From contig CALQZQ010000007.1 in assembly GCA_943349825.1 (NCBI GenBank), positions 27,037 through 91,036 of the forward strand: a stretch of DNA of 64,000 bases. Reading direction: 5' to 3'. Of this stretch, positions 1 to 8,365 are shown one piece after another (position 1 is the first letter of the stretch; the number at the start of each line of letters is the position of its first letter). The stretch comes from Candidatus Peribacteria bacterium (GTDB lineage: Bacteria; Patescibacteriota; Gracilibacteria; UBA1369; 2-02-FULL-48-14). Below the pieces are notes generated by a model. That model had not been told where the DNA came from, did not search any database, and saw only the letters and a list, made by a program, of their open reading frames with translations. The position numbers and the translations under genes were made by a program.

Positions 1-686
1 GCGAAGCTTACGCCGTGGATCCCATGGCCGCCTTCGGATGTGTGATTGCGCTCAACAGACCTTGCACCAAAGAAATAGCAGAGTTCATTCAAGAGCAAAA
101 AATGTTCGTGGAAATCGTGATCGCGCCCGACTTCGACAAAGGCTCCCGCGAAATTTTTGCCGCCAAAGAAAAACTGCGTTTGCTCGAAACCGGTGAACTC
201 CGCAAAAATCCCAATCAACGTCACATTCGCTCTGTGTCCGGCGGCTTGCTCGTTCAAACCGCGGATCAACACATCGTGACCGAAGCAGACCTTCAAGTGG
301 TTACCAAGGCTCAGCCCACCAAAGAAGAAATCGAAGCCCTGCTCTTCGCCCGCGTACTCGTGAAGCACGTGAAATCGAACGCCGTAGTCTTCGCTAAACT
401 CAATGGCAAAGGCGGTTGCAGTGCCACCGGAATTGGTGCTGGACAAATGTCTCGAGTGGACAGTGTGATCATCGCCAAACGCAAAGGCGCCGACCGCATT
501 CCCGGCTCCGTGATGTCCTCCGACGCGTTCTTCCCCTTCCCGGACGCCGTGGAAGAAGCCCACTCCGCCGGCATCCACGCCATCGTTCAACCCGGCGGCT
601 CCATCCGTGACGCCGAAGTCATCGCCAAAGCCGACGAACTCGGAATGACCATGGTGCTGAGTGGAATCCGCAGTTTCAAACATTAA
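1..686 (+). CDS. purH: AICAR transformylase domain of PurH, 5'-truncated by window edge
   Basis: C-terminal part of the bifunctional AICAR formyltransferase/IMP cyclohydrolase, which carries out the last two steps of de novo IMP synthesis in the cytoplasm. The reading frame is open from base 3, giving EAYAVDPMAAFG before the first possible start, so the gene begins upstream of the window. Visible family motifs are DPMAAFG, KHVKSNAVVFAK, GIGAGQMSRVDS, SDAFFPFPD, GIHAIVQPGGSIRD and the terminal SGIRSFKH. The cyclohydrolase domain and the catalytic Lys-His pair of the transformylase lie before base 1 and cannot be checked. Two purP-like genes that could perform the same formylation lie 3 and 8 kb downstream. 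Confidence 0.93.
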   Translation, partial: EAYAVDPMAAFGCVIALNRPCTKEIAEFIQEQKMFVEIVIAPDFDKGSREIFAAKEKLRLLETGELRKNPNQRHIRSVSGGLLVQTADQHIVTEADLQVVTKAQPTKEEIEALLFARVLVKHVKSNAVVFAKLNGKGGCSATGIGAGQMSRVDSVIIAKRKGADRIPGSVMSSDAFFPFPDAVEEAHSAGIHAIVQPGGSIRDAEVIAKADELGMTMVLSGIRSFKH

Positions 687-692
687 AATGTG

Positions 693-698
693 TAGTAT
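693..698 (+). promoter_or_regulatory. -10 element of a probable leaderless promoter
   Basis: TAGTAT lies 9 bases before the ATG at 708. Transcription would begin at or very near the start codon, and no Shine-Dalgarno sequence is present. This is the spacing seen at several other genes in the window. Confidence 0.4.
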
Positions 699-707
699 CC
701 TAAGGCC

Positions 708-1325
708 ATGAAGAAAGCCTTATTTTTCGTACTCTTCCTCACCGCTTGCACCCCGAGCAACCTCTATTCCAACGACGAACTCGGCATCCAATTTGCCTAT
801 TCTTCGCCTGAATTCAAAGGAAAACTCGAAGTCGAAGACAACGAAATCATCTACCACTATCCAGACTCGCTCGACATCCAGTACATCGCGGTTTTCCAAA
901 AAGCCGAAGGCCAAAGCATTGAAGAAGCCATTCTCGCCCTCGTCAAAGAAAAAGGGAAAAATCCTGACGACTGCACCGTGGTGAATGAAGGTCCTTATTG
1001 GGCGAATGAAAACTATACGGCGTACACCCTGGATCTCTCTCAACCCACCCTAGTTTACACAGAGGAAGAGCTCGCTGCCATCGCGGAGGCGGATGCCGAA
1101 GCGGTAGTGGACACCGGGCCATTTGACGGCGAATGGATGAAGGGAAAAATCATGAATGATCGGCTCATCGCCGCGTGTTCCGACTATGCCGATCCTCTCG
1201 GCCTTGCGACTTTTAAAACCGTTACAAGCAGCTTCATTTTCAACAAGAAGACCGAATTTGTTTTCCTACCAAGTTATGCGGAGCCTCAATTTTACGATCC
1301 AAGTACTCTCATGTTAACGCATTAA
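708..1325 (+). CDS. putative lipoprotein, unknown function
   Basis: A 205-residue protein with a lipoprotein signal: MKKALFFVLFLTAC, lipobox LTAC with the acylated Cys near residue 15. The mature part is rich in Asp and Glu and shows no family I recognise. It follows purH by 21 bases but has its own -10 element, and sits 10 bases before an SLH-protein gene, so it may belong to a surface-protein transcription unit. It is probably anchored on the outer face of the membrane; its function is unknown. Confidence 0.7.
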   Translation: MKKALFFVLFLTACTPSNLYSNDELGIQFAYSSPEFKGKLEVEDNEIIYHYPDSLDIQYIAVFQKAEGQSIEEAILALVKEKGKNPDDCTVVNEGPYWANENYTAYTLDLSQPTLVYTEEELAAIAEADAEAVVDTGPFDGEWMKGKIMNDRLIAACSDYADPLGLATFKTVTSSFIFNKKTEFVFLPSYAEPQFYDPSTLMLTH

Positions 1326-1335
1326 ACCCGCCACC

Positions 1336-2517
1336 ATGAAAAAACTTTTCTTCGCCGTCATTCTTTTCAGCCTCAGCGTCACTACGGCTTTTGCCGCTGA
1401 GCTGCCTTTCACGGCCTGGAGTCCGCTCGTTTACAACGCTCCCAATCAAATTGAATATGGCGACAATTTTGAGGCTATTTATCAGCTGAAGCAGCAAGGT
1501 ATTTTCGGAGGTTATCCGGACGGGACTTTCCGAGGAGACTCTGAAATCAACCGTGCCGAAATCACAAAGATTTTAGTGCTTGCCTCTGGGGTTAGTGAAA
1601 CGCAAATCGATGCAGAGTTGGAAGAATGGTTGGCGAATCCCGAAACACAGGCGGGTTTTACAGACGTGGACCCCGATGATCGCAACAGTGTTTGGTATGT
1701 GGACTACGTGCTCTATGCACAAAAAGAAGGCATCGTTTCCGGCTACCCGGATGGAAGTTTTAAACCCAGCGACCCGGTCTTGTTGTCAGAACTCTACAAG
1801 TTGGTGGTGGAGTCCCAATACGGAACGCCAGATTCCACTTTTCAAGGCGAGGAATGGTATCGCGAGTACATCAATTTTTTGGCGGAATACGGCATTCTAA
1901 GAGAGCACATTTACTCAGACTATGAGTATGAAGTTTTCTCCTACGATTTTTCAGCCGTGGGTTTTACTGGTGAACCTTCCTCCAAAGCCACAAGGGCTGG
2001 CGCGGCCGAACTCATTTATCGCCTGCAGTCTGTATGGAACGGTGAAGGTTTGCAAAATTTCGCCCCCTACCTTTCTTTGGATGAATACGCAGAGCGTTTT
2101 GGAGCCTCACTGAGCACCACCAATGACAAACTTTCCATCCAAGATCCGCACTTTCACTATCAATTCACGGACCTACCTTTAGGAGGAGCCAATCTTGACG
2201 ATTTGATCGTCTACATTTCAGATCCATCAGGTTTCGAAAATGGGTACTACACCGACATTTCCTTCATGCTGAAAAGTGAAACCTTCGCCGAGTCCAATGA
2301 TTTCCCGGAAGACTACTATCAACACGTTTTTCGAGTGGAAGTGACAGACCCTGATTCATACTGGGCAAACTATTACGATGCCAACGGTTTGGACTTTTAT
2401 TGCGGTAGCTGGGAGTCCATGGGTGATTCCGTGGACATCAAGCCTGCCGGCCTAGAAATCTGCTACGACGAGGCTGAAATCGTAAAGTCAGACATTGATT
2501 TAACCACCTATCCCTAA
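1336..2517 (+). CDS. secreted SLH-domain protein
   Basis: 393 residues with a signal peptide ending near AFAAE. Two S-layer homology repeats are visible at about residues 45-80 (GIFGGYPDGTFRGDSEINRAE) and 125-165 (GIVSGYPDGSFKPSDPV), with a weaker third around residues 195-235 that ends in TRAGAAELIYRL. SLH repeats usually tie proteins non-covalently to cell-wall polymers. The C-terminal half (about 250-393) has no motif I recognise and could be the exposed functional part. The gene follows a lipoprotein gene on the same strand. Confidence 0.85.
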   Translation: MKKLFFAVILFSLSVTTAFAAELPFTAWSPLVYNAPNQIEYGDNFEAIYQLKQQGIFGGYPDGTFRGDSEINRAEITKILVLASGVSETQIDAELEEWLANPETQAGFTDVDPDDRNSVWYVDYVLYAQKEGIVSGYPDGSFKPSDPVLLSELYKLVVESQYGTPDSTFQGEEWYREYINFLAEYGILREHIYSDYEYEVFSYDFSAVGFTGEPSSKATRAGAAELIYRLQSVWNGEGLQNFAPYLSLDEYAERFGASLSTTNDKLSIQDPHFHYQFTDLPLGGANLDDLIVYISDPSGFENGYYTDISFMLKSETFAESNDFPEDYYQHVFRVEVTDPDSYWANYYDANGLDFYCGSWESMGDSVDIKPAGLEICYDEAEIVKSDIDLTTYP

Positions 2518-2552
2518 GTGCCCACCCTTTTCGACTTGATGAAAAGGCAAAA

Positions 2553-2602
2553 TTGACAAGACTCCAAAAAAAAGAAACAATGAATTCTTCTAAAGAAGAA
2601 TT
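2553..2602 (+). promoter_or_regulatory. promoter with inverted repeat over the transcription start
   Basis: TTGACA at 2553-2558, a 17-base spacer and AACAAT at 2576-2581. A perfect inverted repeat, AATTCTTC-TAAA-GAAGAATT (2583-2602), runs directly into the ATG at 2603 and covers the predicted start site, so it fits an operator better than an intact 5' hairpin. Confidence 0.5.
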
Positions 2603-2806
2603 ATGGCTTTAAACTGCCCCGTGGAGGAATTGAAAGGAGCCGAAGTAGGCCAACGGGTTTCTGTGCTCCGACAGGGAACTACGGTCATCACTAAAGAACT
2701 CGAAGTCCTCAGTGTAACTCCCACCCAAGTTCGAGTTCGTGCCGTCCTAGATTTTGAACGCATCGTGGACTTAGATCGAGAAACAGGGCTGGAAATCGCA
2801 GCTTAA
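2603..2806 (+). CDS. small hypothetical protein, 67 aa
   Basis: A 67-residue acidic-to-neutral protein with alternating hydrophobic and charged residues (ELEVLSVTPTQVRVRAVLDF), suggesting a small all-beta fold. There is no signal peptide and no family I recognise. It has a near-consensus promoter and is followed 18 bases later by uppP on the same strand, so the two may be co-transcribed. The start is fixed by the inverted repeat that abuts the ATG. Confidence 0.6.
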   Translation: MALNCPVEELKGAEVGQRVSVLRQGTTVITKELEVLSVTPTQVRVRAVLDFERIVDLDRETGLEIAA

Positions 2807-2824
2807 AAAAGATAGCCTGAGTCC

Positions 2825-3562
2825 ATGACCCTCCTCCAAGCCGCGCTACTCGGAATCCTCCAAGGAATCACAGAATTTCTGCCCATTTCTTCGTCCGGCC
2901 ATTTGGTGGTGGTGGAATCTTTGCTCGGCCTCCACGTAGAAGAGTTAAAAGATTTTGACGTGACTTTGCACTTGGGCACGCTGCTCGCGATCCTCATTTA
3001 TTTCCGCAAAGAAATTTTCCAAGTCCGTCGTTGGCCGCTGCTCGCCGTAGCCACGATTCCCGCCGTCATCGTCGGTCTGCTTTTCGCAGACACCATCGAC
3101 GCCCACCTTCGCAACACCACTTCCGTAGCCATCCTCATGATCGTGATGGGACTCATTTATTTTATTCCTCAACCACGGAGCGACCAAAAGCTCACCTGGG
3201 GTAGGGGGATAATCATTGGAGTAGCCCAAACTTTAGCCCTCATTCCAGGCGTGTCCCGCAGCGGTTCGACCATCTTCACGGGAATGATGCTCGGACTCAA
3301 ACGCGAAGAAGCCGCCAAATTTTCTTTCATGCTCGGGGCCGTGGCCATCACCGGGGCTGGTTTGCTCACGTCCTATCACATTTTCGAAGGCACCGAACAA
3401 GTCACGCTTTCCGCACCCACCCTGCTCGTGGGCTTCATCACCGCCTTCCTTTCCAGTTGGCTTGCGGCAGACTGGCTCATGAAGTTCCTGCACAAGCATG
3501 GACTCCAGGCTTTTGGGGTGTATCGTATTATTCTCGGTTTCACGCTACTGCTTTTCTTCTAG
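2825..3562 (+). CDS. uppP: undecaprenyl-diphosphatase
   Basis: 245-residue polytopic membrane enzyme of the BacA/UppP family. It dephosphorylates undecaprenyl diphosphate, recycling the lipid carrier for peptidoglycan and surface glycans. Both family signatures are present: GITEFLPISSSGH (Glu17 to His26) and PGVSRSGST in the second half, followed by hydrophobic helices to the C terminus. It is slightly shorter than the usual 265-280 residues. The upstream 67-aa gene may share its transcript. Confidence 0.96.
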   Translation: MTLLQAALLGILQGITEFLPISSSGHLVVVESLLGLHVEELKDFDVTLHLGTLLAILIYFRKEIFQVRRWPLLAVATIPAVIVGLLFADTIDAHLRNTTSVAILMIVMGLIYFIPQPRSDQKLTWGRGIIIGVAQTLALIPGVSRSGSTIFTGMMLGLKREEAAKFSFMLGAVAITGAGLLTSYHIFEGTEQVTLSAPTLLVGFITAFLSSWLAADWLMKFLHKHGLQAFGVYRIILGFTLLLFF

Positions 3563-3622
3563 GCACCTTGATAAAATCGCTTACCTCTGCTTAAATGAGG
3601 TGGATTATAATCAAAAAATTCT

Positions 3623-3802
3623 ATGGCAAGAAGTGCTATAAGGGACGCTTTCAAAGGAGGTGAAGGGGATGAGGCAATCATCACAGCCGGACCTACAGGC
3701 GCGCCAATTCGTGAAGAAATTGCCGCAAAGATAAAGGAGACATCCGGAGCAAGCGGAGAAGAGGTGATGAAAGTGGTAGACATGGCTTTGCTCAACAACT
3801 AG
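3623..3802 (+). CDS. possible small protein, 59 aa
   Basis: ATG at 3623 to TAG at 3802 encodes 59 residues (starting MARSAIRDAFKGGEGDEA and containing TAGPTGAPIREEIAAKIKE). A consensus TATAAT at 3606-3611 lies 11 bases before the ATG, fitting a leaderless start. It fills an otherwise empty 320-base gap between uppP and purP. The composition is helical and charged with no recognised family. A shorter 21-codon ORF starts at 3668 after a GGAGG sequence, but that motif also reads as codons of the longer ORF. Confidence 0.45.
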   Translation: MARSAIRDAFKGGEGDEAIITAGPTGAPIREEIAAKIKETSGASGEEVMKVVDMALLNN

Positions 3803-3883
3803 TAGTTCGGCCGCGAGCAAAAGTTCTCGACAAAATCGCGCCCCGTGCTAAGATGGCCAAAAGCTCTTTCCACGAACACGCAC

Positions 3884-4909
3884 ATGTCCACCTCCATTTC
3901 CGATTACGCCATTGCCACCATCGGCAGCCACACGGCCCTTCAAATTCTCAAAGGGGCCAGAGACGAAGGCTTCCGCACCATCGCCATCATCACGCCCGAA
4001 ATCCGCCCCGTTTTTGAAAGTTTCCCCGTCGCGGATGAACTCATTGAAATCCCTAGCTTCGCCGATTACTTCAGCATCGAAGAAGAGCTCGTGAAAAAAA
4101 ACGCCATCGTGATCCCGCACGGCTCGTTCGTGAGTTACGTGGGGGTGGAAGAAATCGCCACCAAAATGAAAGCGATGTACTACGGTAGCCGCGGCATTCT
4201 CCGCTGGGAATCCGACCGCAGCATGGAAAGACAGTGGCTTCAAAAAGCCGGTCTCAACCTACCTCGCGTCTTCACAAAACCCGAAGAAATCGACTGCCCC
4301 GTGATCGTCAAATTCCACGGAGCCAAAGGCGGCTTTGGTTATTTCATCGCCAAAAGCCCTGCTGAATTTTACGAACGAATCAAAGAGTTCCCGGGACAAA
4401 ACGACTACGCCATTCAGGAGTACATCGTGGGAGTGCCCATGTACGTGCACTACTTTTATTCCGCGCTCACCGGCGAGCTCGAAATCATGAGCTTCGACAA
4501 ACGCTACGAGTCCAACGCCGATTCCATCGGACGTATCGCTGCCAAAGACCAAATCGAATCCGGCATCCGTACCAGCTACACCATCACGGGAAACATTCCC
4601 ATTGTCGTGCGTGAATCCATGCTCCCCATGTTCTTCAAAATTGGACAAGATGTCATCAATACTTCCAAGCTCGAAGGAGCGCCCAAAGGCCTCTTCGGGC
4701 CGTTCTGCTTAGAAGGCATCATCGATCCCAACCTCAATTTCCGCGTCTTCGAAATCTCCGCCCGCATCGTGGCCGGCACGAATCCTTATATAGAAGGCTC
4801 GCCTTACACGGCGCTGCGCTACAAAGAACCTATGTCCACCGGCCGCCGCCTGGCCCGTGAAATCAAACAAGCCATTGAAGCCGGACGTTTGGAAGAGTTG
4901 CTGGGGTAA
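3884..4909 (+). CDS. purP: PurP-like formate-dependent FAICAR synthetase, paralogue 1
   Basis: 341-residue ATP-grasp protein resembling archaeal PurP, which makes 5-formamidoimidazole-4-carboxamide ribotide from AICAR, formate and ATP. Visible features are the N-terminal IGSHTALQILKGARDEGF, the ATP-grasp segment CPVIVKFHGAKGGFGYF, QEYIVGVPMYVHYFYS, and the late FEISARIVAGTN followed by the SPYTALRY tail. The ATG at 3884 is preferred over an upstream GTG at 3845, because TGCTAAGAT at 3845-3853 looks like an extended -10 element. A second copy lies at 8366. This route would duplicate the folate-dependent step of PurH. Confidence 0.88.
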   Translation: MSTSISDYAIATIGSHTALQILKGARDEGFRTIAIITPEIRPVFESFPVADELIEIPSFADYFSIEEELVKKNAIVIPHGSFVSYVGVEEIATKMKAMYYGSRGILRWESDRSMERQWLQKAGLNLPRVFTKPEEIDCPVIVKFHGAKGGFGYFIAKSPAEFYERIKEFPGQNDYAIQEYIVGVPMYVHYFYSALTGELEIMSFDKRYESNADSIGRIAAKDQIESGIRTSYTITGNIPIVVRESMLPMFFKIGQDVINTSKLEGAPKGLFGPFCLEGIIDPNLNFRVFEISARIVAGTNPYIEGSPYTALRYKEPMSTGRRLAREIKQAIEAGRLEELLG

Positions 4910-4911
4910 TC

Positions 4912-4917
4912 TATACT
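4912..4917 (+). promoter_or_regulatory. -10 element, leaderless spacing
   Basis: TATACT is followed by exactly 6 bases (GAAAAC) and the ATG of the sulfatase gene. With normal initiation 6-8 bases after the -10 box, the mRNA would start on the ATG. Confidence 0.5.
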
Positions 4918-4923
4918 GAAAAC

Positions 4924-6321
4924 ATGAAAAAGCCCTGCGCCCTCATTCTCGTTTTAGCGATCATTTTATCCGCTTGCAACGTCACGTCGATAGACCTCAG
5001 TACAGGGCCGGCCCCTCAACCGAACATTATCCTCATTTTGAGCGACGATCAGCGTGCAGACGACCTGGGAAGCATGCCCAATCTGGCAGCACTCACGGCA
5101 GAGGGCACCAATTTCACTCATGCTTACGTCACCACTCCCCTCTGCTGCCCTTCACGCTCGTCCATTCTAACGGGGGAATACGCTCACAATCATGGGGTGC
5201 TGGGCAATACCGCCCCCTATGGATTCGAGGCCTTTCCGGACAGTGAAACAATCGGCACCTGGCTTCAAACGGCGGGCTACAAAACGGCACTGATAGGAAA
5301 ATATTTGAATGGCTATGCCAATACAAAAGGAAAATACGTCCCTCCCGGCTGGGATACCTTCATGGCATTCGTTAAAGGGCCCAACTACTATGAATACACT
5401 CTCAAAAATTTTGTAGACGGAGTAGATGAAGGCATTTTAAAGTATGGAAGCGAAGAAGCAGACTACTCCACGGAGGTCATAGCAGAGGACGCTATGGATT
5501 TTTTGAACGAAACGGAAAGCAACGATACTCAACCGTTCTTTCTCTACTTCACACCTTACGCCCCGCACGAACCCGCCACCCCATCCGAAAAATATAAGGA
5601 CATGGCAGCCAATATTGACCCCACGACCGCACCTTCCTACAACGAAGAAGACGTGAGCGACAAAAGCACTTGGGTGCAAAGCCTACCCAAGCTCTCTGCA
5701 GCAGAGGAGGAACAGCTAAAAAACTACGGCAGCCTCACTGCAGGAGCTCTCAAAGATTTGGACGATGGCATCGGAAAGATCATCGACACACTCAAGGCCA
5801 ACAACGAACTCGACAACACAGTGATTCTCTATATGAGTGACAATGGACTTCAGTGGGGAGAGCACCGTATTGCCTTGAGCAAAAATGCACCCTACGAAGA
5901 ATCCGTGCATGTCCCCCTGATCATTTATGACGGACGCATCAAAGCCGCAGGAAGCATTGACGAATTCGCCCTCAATATAGATCTCGCTCCCACGCTTCTC
6001 GACTGGGCCGGACTCACCATTCCCGACACGGTAGACGGCAAGTCCCTCAAGCCGCTGCTGGAAGGACACACAGATGAGTGGAGGACAAGTTTCCTCACTG
6101 AAGCGTGGGGAAGCAGAGAAGGTGCCACATTCACTGGGGTTCATGAAGGGACTTGGTCCTACATCGACTACGGTGACGGGCAAACTGAACTCTACGACCT
6201 AGAAGTCGACCCCTATGAGTTGAATAACCTTGCAAAGGACAATAAATACGCGGATGTACTCAAGGAGCTGGAGGCTGAACTGGCTCGTTTAAAGGAATGT
6301 AAAGGAAGCGCCTGCACATAG
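4924..6321 (+). CDS. lipoprotein sulfatase
   Basis: 465 residues with lipoprotein signal MKKPCALILVLAIILSAC (lipobox LSAC, Cys18), so probably anchored outside the membrane. It is a type I sulfatase of the alkaline-phosphatase superfamily: metal-binding ILILSDDQ (Asp41, Asp42), signature CCPSRSSILTG (Cys74 would become formylglycine in CxPSR), TALIGKYLNG, and the late YMSDNGLQWGEH. It resembles N-sulfoglucosamine/GlcNAc-6-sulfatases. No sulfatase-maturating radical SAM enzyme is visible in the window. The likely role is desulfating extracellular or host-derived sulfated glycans; the substrate is inferred. Confidence 0.9.
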   Translation: MKKPCALILVLAIILSACNVTSIDLSTGPAPQPNIILILSDDQRADDLGSMPNLAALTAEGTNFTHAYVTTPLCCPSRSSILTGEYAHNHGVLGNTAPYGFEAFPDSETIGTWLQTAGYKTALIGKYLNGYANTKGKYVPPGWDTFMAFVKGPNYYEYTLKNFVDGVDEGILKYGSEEADYSTEVIAEDAMDFLNETESNDTQPFFLYFTPYAPHEPATPSEKYKDMAANIDPTTAPSYNEEDVSDKSTWVQSLPKLSAAEEEQLKNYGSLTAGALKDLDDGIGKIIDTLKANNELDNTVILYMSDNGLQWGEHRIALSKNAPYEESVHVPLIIYDGRIKAAGSIDEFALNIDLAPTLLDWAGLTIPDTVDGKSLKPLLEGHTDEWRTSFLTEAWGSREGATFTGVHEGTWSYIDYGDGQTELYDLEVDPYELNNLAKDNKYADVLKELEAELARLKECKGSACT

Positions 6322-6323
6322 TA

Positions 6324-6350
6324 TTGACAACTTAGCAAGGATAGTATAAA
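6324..6350 (+). promoter_or_regulatory. promoter of the second SLH protein
   Basis: A perfect TTGACA at 6324-6329 with TATAAA at 6345-6350 (15-base spacer) upstream of the ATG at 6374. Together with the strong terminator at 7743 it suggests an efficiently expressed monocistronic gene. Confidence 0.5.
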
Positions 6351-6373
6351 TTGTGTCCTTTTAATCATATCTC

Positions 6374-7732
6374 ATGAAAAAGTTCAAGACTTTATTCGTT
6401 GCCCTTTTGGGACTCACGTTCCTCAGCGCACTCGTACCCTTAGCCGGTTCTTCTTCCATTACGGAAGTGGTATCCGGAGCTTCTGCAGACCTCGACTACG
6501 TTTATATAGACGGTGAAGATACCGACGATGTAGCTCTCGCTGCCGAAAAGAACGACGACCTCGACTTTCCTCTCTTCGGAGAAGAAGACGGAGACACCCA
6601 GTACCTTTATATGGGTTCCAATTCGATGTTCGACAACGTTTTCTTCGTCATTGAAGGAAAAGCTGAGTACGACGACGAAAAAGAAGCTGAACTCACTTGG
6701 CAGTACAGCGACGGAGATTCTTGGCAAGACCTCGATGTGAACGACGATGCTGTGGACAACTTCACAGACATCGGGACTCACAACGTGAGCTTCGACGTTC
6801 CTTCCGATTGGGAAAAGTTTGAATTCGAAGACACCAATGCTTACTGGGTTCGTGTTCGTAACGACGAAGAAACGACCAAGGGTGCCATCATCCAACAAAT
6901 TTCCGCTCGTGTCCTCAACGTTGAAGTGACCGTGACCACAGACAACGGTGGCTCTCTGACCAATCTCACCATCGACAATTTCAACCTTGGTGAAGGAACT
7001 GACACTCGTATTTACTCTTTCGAGGACACAGGCAACGGAACTTACCTCATGGCTGTTCAAACAGAAATGACGGACACCGACTACATGCTTGCAGTGAGCG
7101 CAGAAGGCTACTTGGATCAAGCTTTCAATATCAACGACATCGACACCGACACTCAATCTTTCAAGGTTCAATTGACTCCGGATACAGGTTGCAGCACTCC
7201 TTTTGCAGACATCAGTTTCCACTGGGGTAAAACCGCTATCACGGATCTTTACTGCCGTGGAATCATTGAAGGAGAAGAAGGCAACTACATGGTGAACCAC
7301 ACCATCACTCGTGCTGAATTCCTCAAGATGGCCATCATGAATGCCAGCATCGACACCACTAAGTACGACTCTTATAGCGTTCCCTTCAGTGACGTAGAAG
7401 AAGACGAATGGTACTACGAATACGTGGCTACCGCTTACCGTCTCGATGCCATCGATGAAGACGATCACTACTACCCTAACTCTCCGATCTCTCGTGTAGA
7501 AGCAATCACGCTCCTCGTTCGTTTGGCCGGTATGGAAGGAGACAACTCTTCTACCAAATTCTCCGACATCAGCAGCCGTGATTGGTATGCTGCTATGGTT
7601 CGTTTGGCTACCGACTACGATGTAGTAGAAGGTTACCCAGACGGTACTTTCAAGCCAGACCGCAACCTCTCTCGTGCTGAGGCCGCTGTGATGGTGAACA
7701 ACGCCTACCGCGCTTGGGTCCTAGAAAACTAA
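6374..7732 (+). CDS. secreted SLH-domain surface protein
   Basis: 452 residues. N-terminal signal MKKFKTLFVALLGLTFLSALVPLAG, then a very acidic region rich in Asp and Glu (about residues 35-260) with beta-type composition, then three SLH repeats at about 275-450 (GIIEGEEGNYMVNHTITRAE, AIDEDDHYYPNSPISRVE, VVEGYPDGTFKPDRNLSRAE). The isolated promoter, strong terminator and acidic composition fit an abundant surface-layer protein. It could be a major S-layer component, but this is inference. Confidence 0.88.
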   Translation: MKKFKTLFVALLGLTFLSALVPLAGSSSITEVVSGASADLDYVYIDGEDTDDVALAAEKNDDLDFPLFGEEDGDTQYLYMGSNSMFDNVFFVIEGKAEYDDEKEAELTWQYSDGDSWQDLDVNDDAVDNFTDIGTHNVSFDVPSDWEKFEFEDTNAYWVRVRNDEETTKGAIIQQISARVLNVEVTVTTDNGGSLTNLTIDNFNLGEGTDTRIYSFEDTGNGTYLMAVQTEMTDTDYMLAVSAEGYLDQAFNINDIDTDTQSFKVQLTPDTGCSTPFADISFHWGKTAITDLYCRGIIEGEEGNYMVNHTITRAEFLKMAIMNASIDTTKYDSYSVPFSDVEEDEWYYEYVATAYRLDAIDEDDHYYPNSPISRVEAITLLVRLAGMEGDNSSTKFSDISSRDWYAAMVRLATDYDVVEGYPDGTFKPDRNLSRAEAAVMVNNAYRAWVLEN

Positions 7733-7742
7733 ACACTTTCCC

Positions 7743-7772
7743 AAAAGGGACTCCCCACGGAGTCCCTTTTTT
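7743..7772 (+). terminator. intrinsic terminator
   Basis: A perfect 12-bp stem, AAAAGGGACTCC / GGAGTCCCTTTT with loop CCAC, is followed by further T residues. It is the clearest rho-independent terminator in the window and ends the SLH gene. Confidence 0.93.
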
Positions 7773-7851
7773 GTTATCCGGGCACGAGAAGTGCCTACCA
7801 AAAGGCAGCAACATTGGCTAAGATGTACAAGAAATAACGACCCAATCTCCT

Positions 7852-8355
7852 ATGAAAAAACTCCTCCTCAGTCTCTCGCTAGTTCTCCTCTCTGGGTGCA
7901 GCCAAACGGCTCCAGTGGAGGAAGAAACACCTGTAGATAGCAGTACGACTCCAGCTGTAGAGGATCAGGAACCCGCCAATACCTACGTTTGGAAAGAGGA
8001 AGACATTTCATTCGAAGTTCCCGAAGGATTGGTGGTCACAAAATCTCAAGGTCAACAAGCCATGGTAGTCCTCTACAAAGAAGATCTCACTGGATTTGAA
8101 GGTGAAACACTCCCAGGTTCCATCACCATTACCCTTGCCGAAGGAACAGTGGAAAAGCAGACCATCAGTAAGTCGGACGTAGAGGAGGTAAAAGTAGGGG
8201 GAAACGCCTACACTTTGGACACTTACCTGGGAGACATGACAGAGACAATGGTGGCGCACTATATGCTACAAAAAGGAACCCAAGTGATCTCCATTTGGGC
8301 CGACCCCTCTGACGAAAGAGTGCAGACTATTTTAGAAACACTACAACTCAACTAA
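7852..8355 (+). CDS. putative lipoprotein, unknown function
   Basis: 167 residues with signal MKKLLLSLSLVLLSGC (lipobox LSGC) and a Thr/Glu/Pro-rich linker (VEEETPVDSSTTPAVEDQ) before a globular domain of about 110 residues. The domain resembles the generic PsbP-like or stress-response lipoprotein fold in pattern (DISFEVPEGLVV ... ISIWADPSDERVQTILETL), but I cannot assign a family. A TAAGAT -10 box lies 27 bases upstream. The gene ends 10 bases before the second purP paralogue and may be co-transcribed with it. Confidence 0.7.
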   Translation: MKKLLLSLSLVLLSGCSQTAPVEEETPVDSSTTPAVEDQEPANTYVWKEEDISFEVPEGLVVTKSQGQQAMVVLYKEDLTGFEGETLPGSITITLAEGTVEKQTISKSDVEEVKVGGNAYTLDTYLGDMTETMVAHYMLQKGTQVISIWADPSDERVQTILETLQLN

Positions 8356-8365
8356 AATCACCCCT

